A stretch of DNA of 64,000 bases from Spirogloea muscicola (GCA_009602725.1 WELB01000023.1:1023162-1087161), one strand, 5' to 3'. Shown: positions 47,001-61,019, numbered from the stretch's first letter. Notes: generated from the letters alone by a model not told the origin. Numbers and translations: made by a program.

Positions 47001-47688
47001 AGTCCGTCTGCGGCTGTCTGTCTCCTTGCAAATAAAACAACACTCTAGGTACTCTAAATCAGCAGAGCTCACTCAGAGCTTTCACTTATACATGCTAGCA
47101 GCAGATCATTGTGAGGCCACCTTCATCCCATAATAGAAGCAATAAGCTAAGACTTCAATTTTTCAGAGAGAACCTCCCATGTGCTGACAGCAGATCAATC
47201 TGCACACCTCAGTTTCCTCTTTCACCTCAGGCATGCACAAGAGGTGCAATGTGGCCACCAAGTCTTTCTTTACTACAAGGATGCATGGCATGCACGATCG
47301 ACCATACGTATAGACGAGGTTTCTTTTGCAGAGATTTGGCACATCCACACATGCAAGCTACTGCCAGGGCCACAACCGCTGCAGTCCAACGGTGAACATG
47401 GCCAAGAGCAGATAGACTGTGGGCGTGCGATGAATGGGGGCGCAGGTTCTATGAATCTGGTGGTGCACAAAGGCAATGGTTGCCGTTGCGAAAAAGGGGA
47501 GCTATCCCCAAGTTTGATCGACAAATGAGGTGCGGCCCAGGTTGCTAGACATGCAGGTTGTCAGTCAGTCGAGTATTACTTGCAAAGAGCTTTGTGGGAC
47601 TAGGGCCCTCTCCAGCAGCGCAATGTGCACCTAGGAGAGGGACTAGCATGACTTAATGAGCCTATGCGTGTAGAAGAGTGGGGCCACT
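47001..47688. other. Intergenic, nothing recognised
   Basis: Probably 3' UTR of MRL1 (-) and spacer. No exon supported. Confidence 0.4.
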
Positions 47689-50600
47689 CTAGAACAGGTG
47701 TGAAGCTGGTCGAGAGGGCCCCATTCGAATAGCCCGCTGTTGTTGGACGATGCCCTTGGCCAGCTGCTGAAACGGGGGCCCAGGCGCATGCGCCGGGTAC
47801 AGGGCTTGGACCCCGTTCACGGTGGCTGGGCTCAGCTTCATCCACTTTGAGAGGGCACTGGCAGTTAGCTTCAGCCTGCCTACGCTCTCAGATCCTTGGT
47901 AAGCTATACCCATCCTGCGCAACAAGGCTGCTATTGCTTGACCAGTCCTGTTGTCACACGTGTAAGAGCACAGAATGATCAGCAATCTGTCTACGCTGCT
48001 ATTAGCAGGTTGACACAGAGCAGAAGGTCACAAGCTTTCCGACTAAAACAGCCACCTGACTTGGCTCTGCATGATCAACAACTTGATCACAAGCAAGGGT
48101 TGAGTTCTGCCCACCTTGAGGCGAGCTTCACATGCTTAATGCCACCTTGACTTTTTGTGAGCACTTCCTGTTCCTCTACCCGTAGAAGGATAGTCATAGG
48201 GTGTAGTCTTTCATCTGGAGGACGCAAAGAAGGCCCAATCAGCAACAAACATCTGAATCTCAATATCGTACATAGCTCATGCATGATACTTCTCGGAAAT
48301 CTGCTATGGGCAACCTGCCCACAGTGACACCCTGCACATATGAGTCAGATACTCATCTGCTCTCACCTCTCTGATGTCGTGATTTCATTGCCTTTAGTAA
48401 GACAAGCATGCACACCTGATCAAGTCAACATGACCCCCCATTAGCACAAGTTTGCGCTTTCACATTGTCATTGCTGCATTTCTCGAACCTGACAACCTTC
48501 AGTCAAGAAAGCGGTAGGCAGCAGAACAATAGCACAGAGCTGAAGAGGTCAGCAACACCATCAAGGCCTCATTGGAGCCCTTGACTTCTCAGTCCTAGCA
48601 GGTGAAATAACTACCTCTGCTGCATGAGGTGGCAGCGAAGCCATATCTACTTGTACAGGGCCATGTGAGAAAGTGTAGTGCGGCACAGCTTTCAATCGCA
48701 CAGCCTCCTGTGTAACCACAACTATCAACACCCTGTGAGTCAAGTGAATGCCAGTAGACGAGATATGCTGTGCTGGGCATTGACCATGGCAGTTGTCCAC
48801 AATGAACTCCACCTTGACAACGTTGCTGCACTCGGTCTGAATATTCAAGTAAAGAGCCAGACACTTGTTTAATCCAAGTCCAGCCTACTAATTTTAGGGG
48901 TCAAAGTATACCTCGTAAAGCGCAAGGGCTACAGGATCATAAAGATCATCCATGGTGTTCCTGGATTGACCATGTGAGAAGGAATTGAAGCCCTCCTCCC
49001 CGTACATGTGAATTTCGTCTAAGAAGCACTGAGGTGGAGGTGCATCGGACGCCCGCAGGCACCCAAGAATCTTCGACAACAGGCTGCCGGTGGGTGTGAC
49101 ACCTCCTGCCAGAGTCTGGCGGTACACGTGAAGGGCGCAAGTTGCCCTGACAATGACACAGGCAAGATAGCTCAGACACAAGCACACAGCGCCTCTGCCT
49201 GCATCAGCGAGTTATGATGGTCCACAATGACTGTGATAGAGATAAGAGAAGCAACCACCGAGTATTCAGTTAGGGCCAGACACATGCACATAGATGAGCG
49301 TCAGATACGGGGAATGTGCATACCATTGCTGTTGTGGGGACTTCTTGCTCATGTCTGATGCAAAGGGGGTCAGGGCAAATGCAAATGTTGGAGGTGGCTT
49401 TCCACGCTTAATCTGCTGGTAGCACAGCCCTGAGCAAACAAAGTGACCCCAGCATTATGACTTCTTCGAAGTAAGCAAGAGGCAATCCATGCCCACACGA
49501 CTGCAAGCATAAGTACCAGATATGGGATAAGTTAATTGGAGCATCAAGTGTGCAACATACCAATCATGCTGCCGCACATGGAAGTGTTTGGTAGCACGCA
49601 TTCCTGTTGAGCGGCTGCATATAATTGGAAAGCGAGAGAAACATCCCCACACCTGAAACATCCAGGTAAATTGTGATGCTCACATCACTTGTGCAGTAAG
49701 CCAAGGCTGACTTGACTAGCACATGATTCATCACAGCGCAGTTCATTACCCCGACAGGGACAAGGTGCATAGCAATAATAAGTACCACCACGTGTGATGC
49801 AACCTGCAGAAAGCCAGCCAGAACAGCATGTCCAACTCTCGATGCATCAATAAGCAACGACCTCACTAGCAGGATAGGGCTTTGATTTAGCATACTTCTC
49901 GCATGCTCCAATAAGGATGCTGTATGTTATCTGGTTGGGTCTCACGCCCCGTTCTTGCATCTCTTTCCGCACTTCTACGGCGAGATGCACACCGTGGCGT
50001 TCACTTTCACCTGTGCACAACTCACAGTCTACCTGTAAATAGAAGCAAACTGGTGCAGGGCGAAGATCTTCAACAGAAGTGTGTGACACGCACCAACTCA
50101 CAGGGACCAGTTGCATGGCTTGACCTGCCTCTAGCAAAGTATGGAAGCTTACCAAGGACTTGGAAGAGAGCATTGTACGTAGATGTTGACAGCTGCAAAT
50201 TGGCAGCTTTCATCATGTCGTAAAGCTCCAAAGCCCTCTCTGGAAGCCGAAGCTGGTGCAGATGACAAGGTATAAGTGTCAGCAAAACAGAGGCCATCTT
50301 GAGCTCACCAACTTATCTTGGCTCTGAAAGAGTCCGGTTTAGCCTCTCTTGAACTCAAGCTGGATTGACATATTGCACAACCCTATCTCTCAGAAGGGGT
50401 GAAAACTGACATTACTGCACAAGCCCATTAGAGCGCTGTACGTGATAGAGCCAGTGGTTACACCGGACTCCCTCATCCAAGACAATACTTCGAATGCTTC
50501 GTCAATTTTTCCTGCTGATCGCGCCACGTCAATCATTGCACTGAAGAATACCTGTGAAAGGCATAGAAGAAGAGGAGGCCTCTTGATAAGGTAAAGCTCT

Positions 50601-53165
50601 GGAAGACATCACTACAAGACCTCATTCAGACCCTCCAGGTGTCCTTGCTTGCTTGAAGGTGGCCCTCTTCTGCAGGCCTGCAAACATGATGGCGTGCCAC
50701 TGACCTCATCTGGTTTGACAGCATCCTCTTTCATGTCTTCATAAACCTGAAGAGCTGAGGTCCACGTCCCCTTGACACTGCAGGCATGCACTGCCGCTGT
50801 GTACACATGTGGTGTACCCTTCATTCGTTTCTTTCTCATCATGTTGTATACATCCAGGGCCCTCTCCACCTGTCAGGATATGACCTCTTGGTGTCAGGCA
50901 ATTTGTCCCACTGACATCTGCGGTCACAGTGCTTGATTGATTGCATTGTTTTTGTCAAGTCGAAGCAAAGACCATAACCAGTGCAGAAAAGGACAAAGCA
51001 GGGTTCACTGGCATAGCTAGCACCTAGCCTGGCGACTCAAGCACAGAGATATTGGAGGCTTCATCCTTCAATGCCCATCTTGTAGTCAAGCCTCCAATTG
51101 CGTAGTCGTAGCCCGTACCAGGAACTTATGCAACTCAACAACCAGCCTCACTGGCAGAATCTACAGGAATGAGATATGCTACCTACAGGACTGAGAGACG
51201 ATACCTGTCCAGCCTTTGCACAGGCGTCAATGAGGGCACCCAAGGTGATCTTGTCTGGTGTAATGTCTGCAGATTTCATGTCTGCGAGGGTGTCAAAAGC
51301 CCGCTCCACTGCGCCTGATCTTGCACAAGCTGTGATCAGGGCATTGTAGACTGCCTTGTCTGGCTTCAGGCCCTGGGGTCAAGTTCATTGTACATAGGCT
51401 TCAGAATGAGTGACAGGAGCTCAAGCCACCTTTCTCTGGCATCTCAGTGCAGGCCAGAGACTAAGTGATATGACATACAGTAGCAGGGCCGCCTCTAATG
51501 ATCCTGACCTTTCCGAGGAGGATGCCAAAAACACCAAAGGCCTTTGCAATTTGTCGGGCACGGCCACAGCCATCAATAAGAGAACTGAACGTGTTCAAAT
51601 TTGCCTCCACCTTCGCAGCCTCCATCTCATGAAAAGCCTGTGAGACTCACAGACAGTGATAGCAGCTCTCAGCAGAGCCAAATTCGAGAACGAGAGTAGT
51701 TGTGATCTAGGACACCACAAGGTAAAGCACAACAGCTTCTCATGCCAAGGAAGTAGCAAGAAATGTCATAATATGACAACCACTCTATGCTTGAGGTTTT
51801 GGACTATTTGGAGTGTCCGAGCAGCTGCGTGCACACCCTGAGTAGCAAGTGGTATGTTGGTCCTACCTTGAATGCCAGGTCGGACTTGCCCTTCCGTGCA
51901 TAGGTGGAGATGAGAGTCGTGTAGAGGATGCTGTCAGGCCTGAGGCCTGCCCTCTTGGCTGCACTAAAAGCCCGTGAAGCACCTGCACATCAGAAGTCCA
52001 ACGGACTACTTAAGCACACATTGCTCATGTCAAGTGCGCCTCCCCTTTGCTTTGTTGAAGACAAAACAGACAGTGCATGCACTACTTTGGCCAGCGCACT
52101 GAGTAGCTGACTGAGAGGTCGGCATTCTCACCATCCACATCCTCAGCTTCTGCACAAACTGAAAGCAGCATGTTGTAAGTGCTGAGTGTGGGCTTGCTTA
52201 TGAGCTCCATAAATCTGAATGCTTCTGTAACAGCTCGCCGCTTCTTGCACTCCTGGAAGAACCTGCCATGGTATATCTGCATGATAAGCCGACCTCCCAG
52301 AACAGTCAGTGCTGCATTGAGGTCACGCTCAAGGTGAGCAGATAGAGTTCAGCTGCAAAAGTCCTGCAGTCTACTTGCAGCCTGCTGACGAGAAAGGAGA
52401 ATTGCATAATTGTCACTAAGTATGGCCCTGCCGCTTCAGAAATCTCAATCAGACATTCACCTTGTCAGTGTGCAGGATGCCAAGAGTGTCCATCCTCTCT
52501 AATGTCAGGAGGCAGTCTTCCAGCCTGTTGAAGCAGAGCTCCGCACAAGGATCACGCCCCCGTCCGTGACAATATATGCAGACTAGGTGCTAATGAAAGG
52601 CGCTACTCCATCCCGTCAAACCGGCAGAATGCACTTGTCACGCTGATGTTCAAGCGGTCATGGATCTGATCCGACTTCTGACATCTGGTATGTGTAAGTT
52701 ACCTCCCCAACCGCAAGAGGCTGTTATATCGTCCAAGCTGCCAGGCAGCATCCCTCGTCCTGTCCGGAGCAACTAGTCTCTCCACCTTCAAGCGCACTTG
52801 CTGGGGAGGCCCGCTCACAGCCTTCACCAGCGGTCTCAACAACACAGCAGTCTGCAGATCGCCGCCTTATCATCAGATTTGATCTGTACCCGCATTGAGC
52901 TACAAATGATTCCGAAGATCGACAAGGCAGCAAGTACAGCAGAATCGGCGTGTTAGGGCTCGTGCCCCTGATCCACCGAACACCGGGCAGAGTCTGGACC
53001 GGCTGAGCGGCCTCAGCTAAGCCCCGCAAGCGCCGCCTGGCGCCGTCAGACGGATCGCATATCTGACGAGCTGCTCGGCGCAGGCAGTGTTAGTGGCAGT
53101 GGGGGCTTCCCCACCTGAGTGTGGCCCTGCATGACGGAGCGCATGGTCAGCGCCGTGGCATCCAT
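47689..53165 (-). CDS. MRL1: MRL1-type pentatricopeptide repeat protein
   Basis: About 17 short exons ending at TAG 47689-47691. MRL1 is a chloroplast PPR protein that stabilises or processes the rbcL 5' end (known from Chlamydomonas and Arabidopsis). Seen in order: LGRYNSLLRLGR (52730), LEDCLLTLERMDTLG (52500), FFQECKKRRAVTEAFRFMEL with PTLSTYNMLLSVCAEAED (52280-52130), then PPR units AGLRPDSILYTTLISTYARK, VEANLNTFSSLIDGCGRARQ, LKPDKAVYNALITACARSGA, RMKGTPHVYTAAVHACSVKG, VTTGSITYSALMGLC, LSTSTYNALFQVLG and VRPNQITYSILIGACEKY (to 49860). The non-PPR C-terminus follows: VTPTGSLLSKILGCLRASDA, YTFSHGPVQVDMASLPPHAA, HPMTILLRVEEQE, then IAALLRRMGIAYQG and QLAKGIVQQQRAIRMG, as in plant MRL1. The ATG at 53165 (MDATALTMRSVMQ) is tentative; the transit peptide is unclear. 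Confidence 0.88.
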
Positions 53166-53226
53166 GGCGGCGGCCCGCCCGCGCCGTCGCGCGCGCCGTC
53201 ACCCGCCGGCGCCCGCGGCCGGAGCG

Positions 53227-53565
53227 NNNNNNNNNNNNNNNNNNNNNNNNNNNNNNNNNNNNNNNNNNNNNNNNNNNNNNNNNNNNNNNNNNNNNNNNNN
53301 NNNNNNNNNNNNNNNNNNNNNNNNNNNNNNNNNNNNNNNNNNNNNNNNNNNNNNNNNNNNNNNNNNNNNNNNNNNNNNNNNNNNNNNNNNNNNNNNNNNN
53401 NNNNNNNNNNNNNNNNNNNNNNNNNNNNNNNNNNNNNNNNNNNNNNNNNNNNNNNNNNNNNNNNNNNNNNNNNNNNNNNNNNNNNNNNNNNNNNNNNNNN
53501 NNNNNNNNNNNNNNNNNNNNNNNNNNNNNNNNNNNNNNNNNNNNNNNNNNNNNNNNNNNNNNNNN
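53227..53565. other. Assembly gap of 339 N in a divergent promoter
   Basis: It lies between the 5' ends of MRL1 (-) and APC5 (+) in GC-rich sequence, and hides the APC5 start. Confidence 0.95.
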
Positions 53566-56500
53566 GCGCGCCTACGTCGAGGCTGCCGGCCGCGCCTCGA
53601 CGCCCGCGGACCGCGCGGCGCGCCGCCGCCTGGCGCTGCGCCTCCTCCAGGAGCATGAGGTGAGCGGCGGCGGGGCCATGCTCGTCGCCGGCACAGCCCC
53701 TGCGATCGGCCGGATGCAAGCCTGGCGCACACTTCCGCGCACAATGTCGTGAGCCGAGCCGAGCCGAGCTGAGCTCGTCGAATTTGCTGAGCAGAATGAT
53801 ATCTGAAGCTCTTGACCGCTGATTGACAGCTGCCCTTCACTGCCAGCAGGCTCACGACGGTTTTGTGGAGCCGTCGCTAGCAGAGCTCTTACGGAGTATC
53901 TCGGGCGCTCCTGAGGGAATAACTGGCGACTTTGCCGAACAGGTTGCATCACAAGTGGCCAGCTTCCAGAGCCCCAACGACCTCTTTGAGTTCTTCCAGT
54001 CGCTCAGGGGTCAGTGAGGCTGCTCCAATTGGCTGGATGCTCTTCGGTGCTGGATGCCCTGCAAAGTACATTGTCGGCTTGATGACTCAAAGACGCTAAT
54101 TCAGGCGACAATCAAGGACAGTTAGTGTAGCTGCTCATTGGGGTCAATCAGCCCAGTAATGATCAGACCTCCACTTGTTGCTCCTGCGCAGATGTTCTGC
54201 ATGCTTCTTTCGCCGCCCGCGAGGAGGGCTTGTCAGACAACGTCCTCATCGTGTACAATAGCACTTTTGGTCACTTTCTACGGCGGTCTATTATTGCCTT
54301 CGACAGCCTCCCATTTGAGGTAGTCTGCGACTACCAGTCCTAGAATGTCTCTCATACGACCCCGGCTTGTAACCTGCTTGGCTTAGCTGCTAGATGTCTT
54401 CTTTTAGTGGAGGGCATTGTATTGTCTCTGTGGCTAGCGCAGCTCAACAGATGGCCTCTCGTCTTTCACAGCCGTGTTTCTGTGCAACACCTTGAGAAGA
54501 GCACCACAACAATTTGACACACCACACCTTTGCAGGCCATTTGCCAGCTTCTCATTGACTTGAAGGCATACAGCACAGACAAAGACGCCAGCAGCCCTCA
54601 AGAGATCAGAAGCTCTCTTGACCACTCGCCCATTAACACAGGTACATTCTTGGACAAGCAAAGAGGCACACTCAAGAGTTGCGACATGCATTGAGTCGAT
54701 TGCGAGATGCTGCTCAAGCAATTCCGCCAGATTGGACAATTGTGCAGAACATCCATGGGCTGTGGAGCTGGGGCATGAAGAGGCATCCCAACAACAGTTG
54801 GCCGTGCAAGGTTTGGGGTCATCGGTTGACAGAAGTGCAAGATTACAGATGAACAAAGGCAGCCGCAACTTCTTGAAGCCAGCTGGTCAGCTAGAGGCTG
54901 CCCTTGAAGCTGAGGCGACGGCCATTCAAAAGTATTGTCGCATGTCCAGCAACCCTGCGCACTATTGATAAATGGTAAAATGCTGCAGATTAACAAAACC
55001 TGCTGTTGCAAACCTGCCAACCTATACGAGCAGCATGTAGCACTGACTCAAAGTTGCTCATCCGTGATTGTTACAGACAGCCTAGGTCTGCCTCAAAGGC
55101 TGGTCTGGAAGAGAAGCTGAAGGAGCTCCTTCGGCTCAATCCAGGTGCTTCCAAGGTCAGTCCTTACCTGCAACCATCACCAATTTGTTGGCAGCTGGCT
55201 CTTGGTCTGGGCTCATGCATTCCTTAACGTCTGCACCACTTTGTAGTAGGTTGACTGCTCTGTGAGACCCTGCTTGTATGATGCTAAGCCATGACACTTG
55301 AATCATGCACCTGCTTGGCAGGCTCATTATCTGCACTACCTGCATAGCCGACATTACAAGGATTACGCAGCTGCTTCGAACAACCTTCATCGGTACTTCG
55401 ACTACAGGTACCCTGATATGCTGGAATCCTATGTAAGAGAGAGAAGGCGCATGGTGCATATAAAGAGGCCAGATTAAGCCAATACACTGTTTAGGCAAAC
55501 GCTACTGCAAAGCATGGGGTTACACAAAGCGAAGCCCTATGGGAGTCCTATGTGAGAAGAGAGGTCTGTCTACTGCCAGGAGCATAGTCAGTCTTTGTCC
55601 AAGTAGCCATCGCATATTGACTCCTGGCAGCAGCGTTGACCATGACAGCAATGCTGGCCCTCGTTTGCATCCCTTGCTTGTCATTCCCTGACCCTGAAGT
55701 GCCTGCTATGTATTCTCCGGGCTAATGTGATGCTCACTATGCTTTTTCCTCTCTATGTAGTGCTGGGCATACAGGTAGCACCGGAGATGGCAATGTTGGA
55801 CAATTTCAGACTGCCCTCCTTGAGCTGGGCTGCTTACACACAGAGTTCGGCCATGCCCATGAAGCTATGCAGGTGATTTTAAACAGATCCTTATGATCTT
55901 GTGGGTGGACAAAATGACAAATTGCACTTGGAAAATCACACCCAGAGGTCAATCATCTAGGAAAAAGCATGCATTTGTCAGGTTGTATGCGGCTAGAGCT
56001 GCAAATGCTTTGGTCACTTGCCAACAAGTCACTTGAGAGCTGTCGGAGCTGACAAGAGTACCAGCTGCTCCATGTACAGGCTCTCAATGAAACAGTTCGC
56101 ATCGCTCAGCAGGCATGTGTCCAATCCCGGTATAAAGATAAATGAACGTGGAGTATGTGTATGCTAAGGCAGGGAATGAAGTCCATGTATTTGGCCGTCA
56201 ATGGGCCTGACCTGCTCTTGACATGGCCAAGAGATCCAAGCATTCCTGTCAATGACAACAGCCACCTTCATAATTTGCCTCATTGATGTACAGGTTCCTA
56301 CTTGTGCAGAACAATGACGAGACTTGCCTAGCCCATGCGCTCGCTTCGCTCTGTCATCTCCTACTAGAATCACCTGCCAGCACCGCCATGTCTGCGTCGT
56401 CGGGCACCAGTGCTGGCGACAAAGTCGGTGGAGTTCCTCGTCAGCTGCTCCTCCTCCTGCGAAGGTGTCTCGCTCGAGCCATGGAGCTCAATATACCACA

Positions 56501-59500
56501 CTTGGTGGCTTTTGCCCGCCTAGCGCTTGCAACATCTCAAATGCAGGTACGTGTGGTCATTCATCAGTATGATGTTGCAGCTAGCGCAGTCGTGAAATGC
56601 AGATTCCGCAGTTGGTGCAGCATTTGGTCTTGCTATCTGTCAGCACTGTCTGCCTGCAGTTCCCGTTCTAAGACTGAGAGTTTGCAAGTCAAAGATGATG
56701 TTACTTGGTCTGATGATCCTGGTTCGCTGTTCGCGCTGGTGAATCCTCATCAAGACTGAGCAAAAAGCGACCCCCTGCGCAAGTCGACTGATTTACAACT
56801 CTGCCAGCATGTCAGACAACTGCTGCCAAGTGAGGGTGTCGCAGGCCGACCAGGTACCACACCAGTGAGCATTTACAAGGTGAACAAAGGAGTGCGGCAT
56901 GCGGCATGCACCACTTTTGATATTTCTGCACAGCAATACCCTTCTTCACACAGTGCGTTGCTTTTGATCACTATGCATGGTCTCCTCAAAGCAACATATT
57001 TTCCTCAGGCTCTTAGGGAAACTGCACACTTGCTGGAGGGCACTGCAGCGCCACAGGCGGGGGCTACGTCATCTGGGGCTACCTTACTAGGAGTTGGGTC
57101 GTCGCTGACGCATACCGCGACCTCAGCGTCTCGATCATTCCAAGTCAATGCTTCAGCCAGTCAATCTGGTGGAAGCATTCTGAGTGGGTGGGGACAAGTT
57201 GCCGCTCGAGCTGCACCGCTCTTGGAGACTGGTGTGCGCTTGGCTGGCTGCTCTCACCTCCTCAAGGCCACCTCCTGGGAGCTTTATGGAAGGTTGTTCG
57301 TCATGTCACGTTGATTGTTTATCTTAGCCCTGAAAGTAGACTGTCACTTTCCAGAATGCATGTGATGAACTGATGAGTCATGGTTGCTATGCTGGGTATA
57401 GTCATCTAAAAATGGTTTTCTGGAGAAGCATGCTGGCATGGTCAAGGCACAATATTACTTTACTCCTCTATTTACCTGGAATAGGATAACTTAGCCCCTG
57501 CAGCCTGCTTCCTCTGCTCACCTGCAACAACACTTTTTGGCTCCTGCAGCACCCCCATGGCCCGCTTAGGTGCACTAGTCCATGCCACCTGCTACCAAGA
57601 CGTTGCCAGGTACAAGGTGGTCAGGCCATTTGCTGCTGCTACTGTTGATTTCGAAGTATTCTAGCATTCTCAAGCAAGGAGCATTGCAAACAGCTGGGTT
57701 TCTACAAGATCAGATGGCTAAGGAGATGTTCTGGTCTTTGAAATATGTCGTGGAAGGATTTCAATTTGAGTCTTGCCAATTTCCTGTGCAGAGCTGATGA
57801 TCTGTGCACGTCATATGTGAAGTTGGCAAAGTACGTAGCCAGTGAAAATGGTCATAAAGGTATGAAGTACAGGGGGTGTCACATATGCAGATTGAAGTAT
57901 ACATTGGATGGAACATTGTTTAGGAAGTGACAAGGCTCTTGGGAAAGCCTATTGTGCTTATTAATTGCATGTCATGAACAGCCTGGCTCTGTCTGCAAAA
58001 GAGTGCCTTCTTTGACTTGAATGCGTGTTTGTGTCAATAGCTGCAGCAGTGGCATTGGAAGTTGCCTTGAAGAAGTTCAGCCTGCCTGCCAACCGGCGGC
58101 TAAGAGTCTGCCAGTTGGAGCTTCTCCATGATAGATCTCTTCACAGGTCCGTGTCTCGTTCAGGATTGAATGGCAATCTCAATAGCGCCTGCTATTGTGA
58201 GTCAGCACTCATTGCAAAGTGCTGGTAGCAGCTGGAGTGCCTGCAGTTGGCAGTGCGCTATGCGGACCTTGACAATTTATCTGCAATTAAACAGAGGCTT
58301 TCAAAACATATGAGCTTCATGTTAGTGATATGTCTGCGGTGTCATCAATATATCCTGGTAGGTGTCGCTTGACAAATTGTTCTCAATGTTGCTGTCAGAG
58401 GACATCTGCGACTAGCCGAGGAAGCTGTTATGGAGCTATCTGCCCTTGTCTCCGCAACCCCTGGTAGTGACATGGAGTTGAGAGTGGCAGTGGGGATGAG
58501 GTTAGCGAGGAATCTGTTGGCTTCAGACGACCTGCCTGGGGTCAGTCTCAAGCCCTTGCATGCGCAGAAAGAAGGAAGACAGTCGCCTGCAGTCTTTGTG
58601 AGCTGGATGTGCGCTTCATGTCGCCATGTCCAGGACCTGCGTATGGCTTTGCTCTGCAAGACCACCAGAAGCATGTTAGCTGCAACTACATGGGCAGTTG
58701 ATCATGTACATTGCAGTGCTGCCTTTGTGCAGGCGGCGGACCTAGCAGAGAAGCTGTTGACTGATTGCGTCCAGTCTCACTTGCAATTGGAGCTTGTCCA
58801 GGTCTTGATCTTGTCTACCAACATACACAAGGTGAGTCTGATGCACCTCTTGATGCTCTGATGACATGGGACCTGAGGCAATGGCTAGACATCAGGCCAA
58901 TATCACAACCAAGAGTAAAAGTGAGCCAAAGAAGGGTACCTGTATCATGTTAGTCGTGCCTTGCTTGAAGAAAGAGTGCGTTATGTCCATAATTTTTGTG
59001 GAGAAGGGAACTTGAGGGCCATTGCCTTCACCTTCAAAAATTCAGAGACTTGCATGCCCCTCACTGTAGCATGTTGTCTTTGCTGGCAGCAAGCGGGCAG
59101 TCCAATCTCCGCGCTTCTGTACGCTTTGAATTGTGTCACTCTGAGCCAGTCCCTATCCCTGGACATGTTTGAGGCCGCCGCCGTTGTCCTGGTGGCGGAG
59201 CTATGGCTGGCTCTGGGCGCCGAGGAGGCAGCGAGGAGCTCAAAACTCCTCACATGCTGCTTGCCCCTGATCCTTGCTCACGGCGACCTAGAGTTGCGGG
59301 GCAATTGCCACCTTGCTCTGGCTAAGTGTCGACTCATCAGCCTCGAAGAAAGCAGAGGTGAGACTTGAATGTGTAACAACTGACTCTTTGTAGTAAGGCT
59401 TCTTCCTCGACAAGTGGTCATGGACTTCATGATCCTGTATGTGTAGCACAGTGAACATTGTCTAACACCATTGTCGAGTGGTGGGAGGAGGTGTCAGGTT

Positions 59501-60084
59501 TAAAATATCCTGATCTTGGTTTGAGGGTGGCTTTACTGTGATGCTTTGCTTGAGCCAATGGCTTGACAGCGGGGAAGCTTACAGTGTGTGTGATCCTGCC
59601 AGTGCTGGAGGAGTCTGCTGGCATTGTGGAGCTACTTTCTGTTGCTGCAGATTGTTTTGAGGCTCTTGAGGTGATGTCTAAGCTTCCTTGTTGCGTATAT
59701 AGGTCTGCAACGGTTTCTCTGTTGCAACGACAAGTGACGTGCAGTGGAGAAGTATCTGAATTTGAGGAAGCCTCTCTGTGCATTTTACCGTTGCAGTGTT
59801 GCCCAATGTTGTTGTATGTATGAAGATGGGCACCTGTTGCTTACTGCATACCTGGGCTCATCAAGCAGTGGGTCTTTTTTGGACTAGTAGTGTTGAGCAA
59901 GTAGAGTTGACATGTACTTTGTCAGGCAAGGGCGGAGGCGGCTGAGAGCTACTACCTGATGGCGTTGACCTACAATGCCATGAATGACACGGCTGCTCGA
60001 GATGTGGCTGCTGAGAAGTCTCAGTGGCACACCCAGGCCCTCCAAGAAGCGCGGGCTGATCTTCTGGCTACGCCATTAGACTGA
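53566..60084 (+). CDS. APC5: Anaphase-promoting complex subunit 5 (5' incomplete)
   Basis: About 18 short exons. APC5 is a TPR-type scaffold of the APC/C ubiquitin ligase that drives mitotic exit. Seen: HDGFVEPSLAELLRSI and SPNDLFEFFQSLRG (53850-54009), LSDNVLIVYNSTFGHFLRRS (54230-54290), LEEKLKELLRLNPGASK (55110), AHYLHYLHSRHYKDYAAASN with LHRYFDY (55323-55405), FQTALLELGCLHTEFGHAHE (55800), ALNETVRIAQQ (to 56112) and NNDETCLAHALASLCHLLLE (from 56310). Then KATSWELYGR (57265), ARLGALVHATCYQDVA (57560), KLAKYVASENGHK (57820), LKKFSLPANRRLRVCQLELL (58080), LRLAEEAVMELSALV (58400), AAVVLVAELWLALGAEEAAR (59175), LPLILAHGDLELRGN (59265), and ESYYLMALTYNAMNDTAARD (59950) before TGA 60082-60084. 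Order and spacing match plant and human APC5. The intron after 56112 has a GC donor. N-terminus lost in the gap. Confidence 0.93.
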
Positions 60085-61019
60085 GACGAGTTTGTTTGAG
60101 TTCCTACTGCTCCACATTAAGGGTGGCCTAGGTGATGACTCTGACGGTCCTGGTCAGCGGAGTGATCGTGCATGGTGGTGGGGTATATTCCAGCTAAGCA
60201 AATACTTGTTGCTTCATTGATTTAGCTTGCAGATACTTGATTTGTCTGTGAGTAGGAGCTGTCACTTGGAGCCGAGAGACAGCACTACTAAATAGCAAAC
60301 AGACGTTAGAGCAGATATTGTTTGAGCTCCTCAATAGCTGCCCAGCTTCTGATACTGGACGCTGACGTTATTCAGGATATCTTTGATCTGGTGCCAAGTA
60401 AGACCTGACTGTGGTGTCTTTCAGGTCTTCTGGCTGGGTCTCAACTTGTCCGACTTAAAATGAAGGCGACACATCCAGCTCACATGGCCGGTTGACGAGA
60501 TTGCGGGGATGTTGCACAAGTCACATGTATCATACTTGCAAGCAAGCTCTGCTTGTCTGGCTCGCGCTTCTTCTGGCAGTAGATTCCTGAAGTGCAGCCA
60601 GACACCTTAAGATTTTGCAGTTGAATGAGAGCATACTATTGCAAATGCAGCACCTTGCCTAACTGGAGTGCCACCTTCCATGCTGCATCAGCATGTTCCT
60701 CTGCAGCAGCCCCGGGCGAGGCTGCAGGATTGCCCCAGCAGCTCGACATCCGCAGACACAGGACGCTATTAGCACCGCAGTGCCGAGCTCTCTGAAAAGA
60801 TGAGGTTAGAAGACGCTAGCAGAGCAGAAAGCTCCACACATAGTGTATCGGCGGTATTTCCCAACCAGGGCAATTGCACCACTGCGGCTCGTGCCCATGG
60901 CTGAGTCTAAAGCTTTGAATAGGTCGCTAACCACCACCTTGGCTGGAGACCTCGGCACGGCACAAGGCGTCATGTGTGGCGGCAGAGCAGCAGCCGAGAG
61001 GCACAGGTTGGTGTGCAAG
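60085..61019. other. Intergenic, nothing recognised
   Basis: Between the convergent ends of APC5 (+) and SmD1 (-). Open frames are short or read through the reverse of the SmD1 Gly-Arg tail. No gene supported. Confidence 0.45.
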
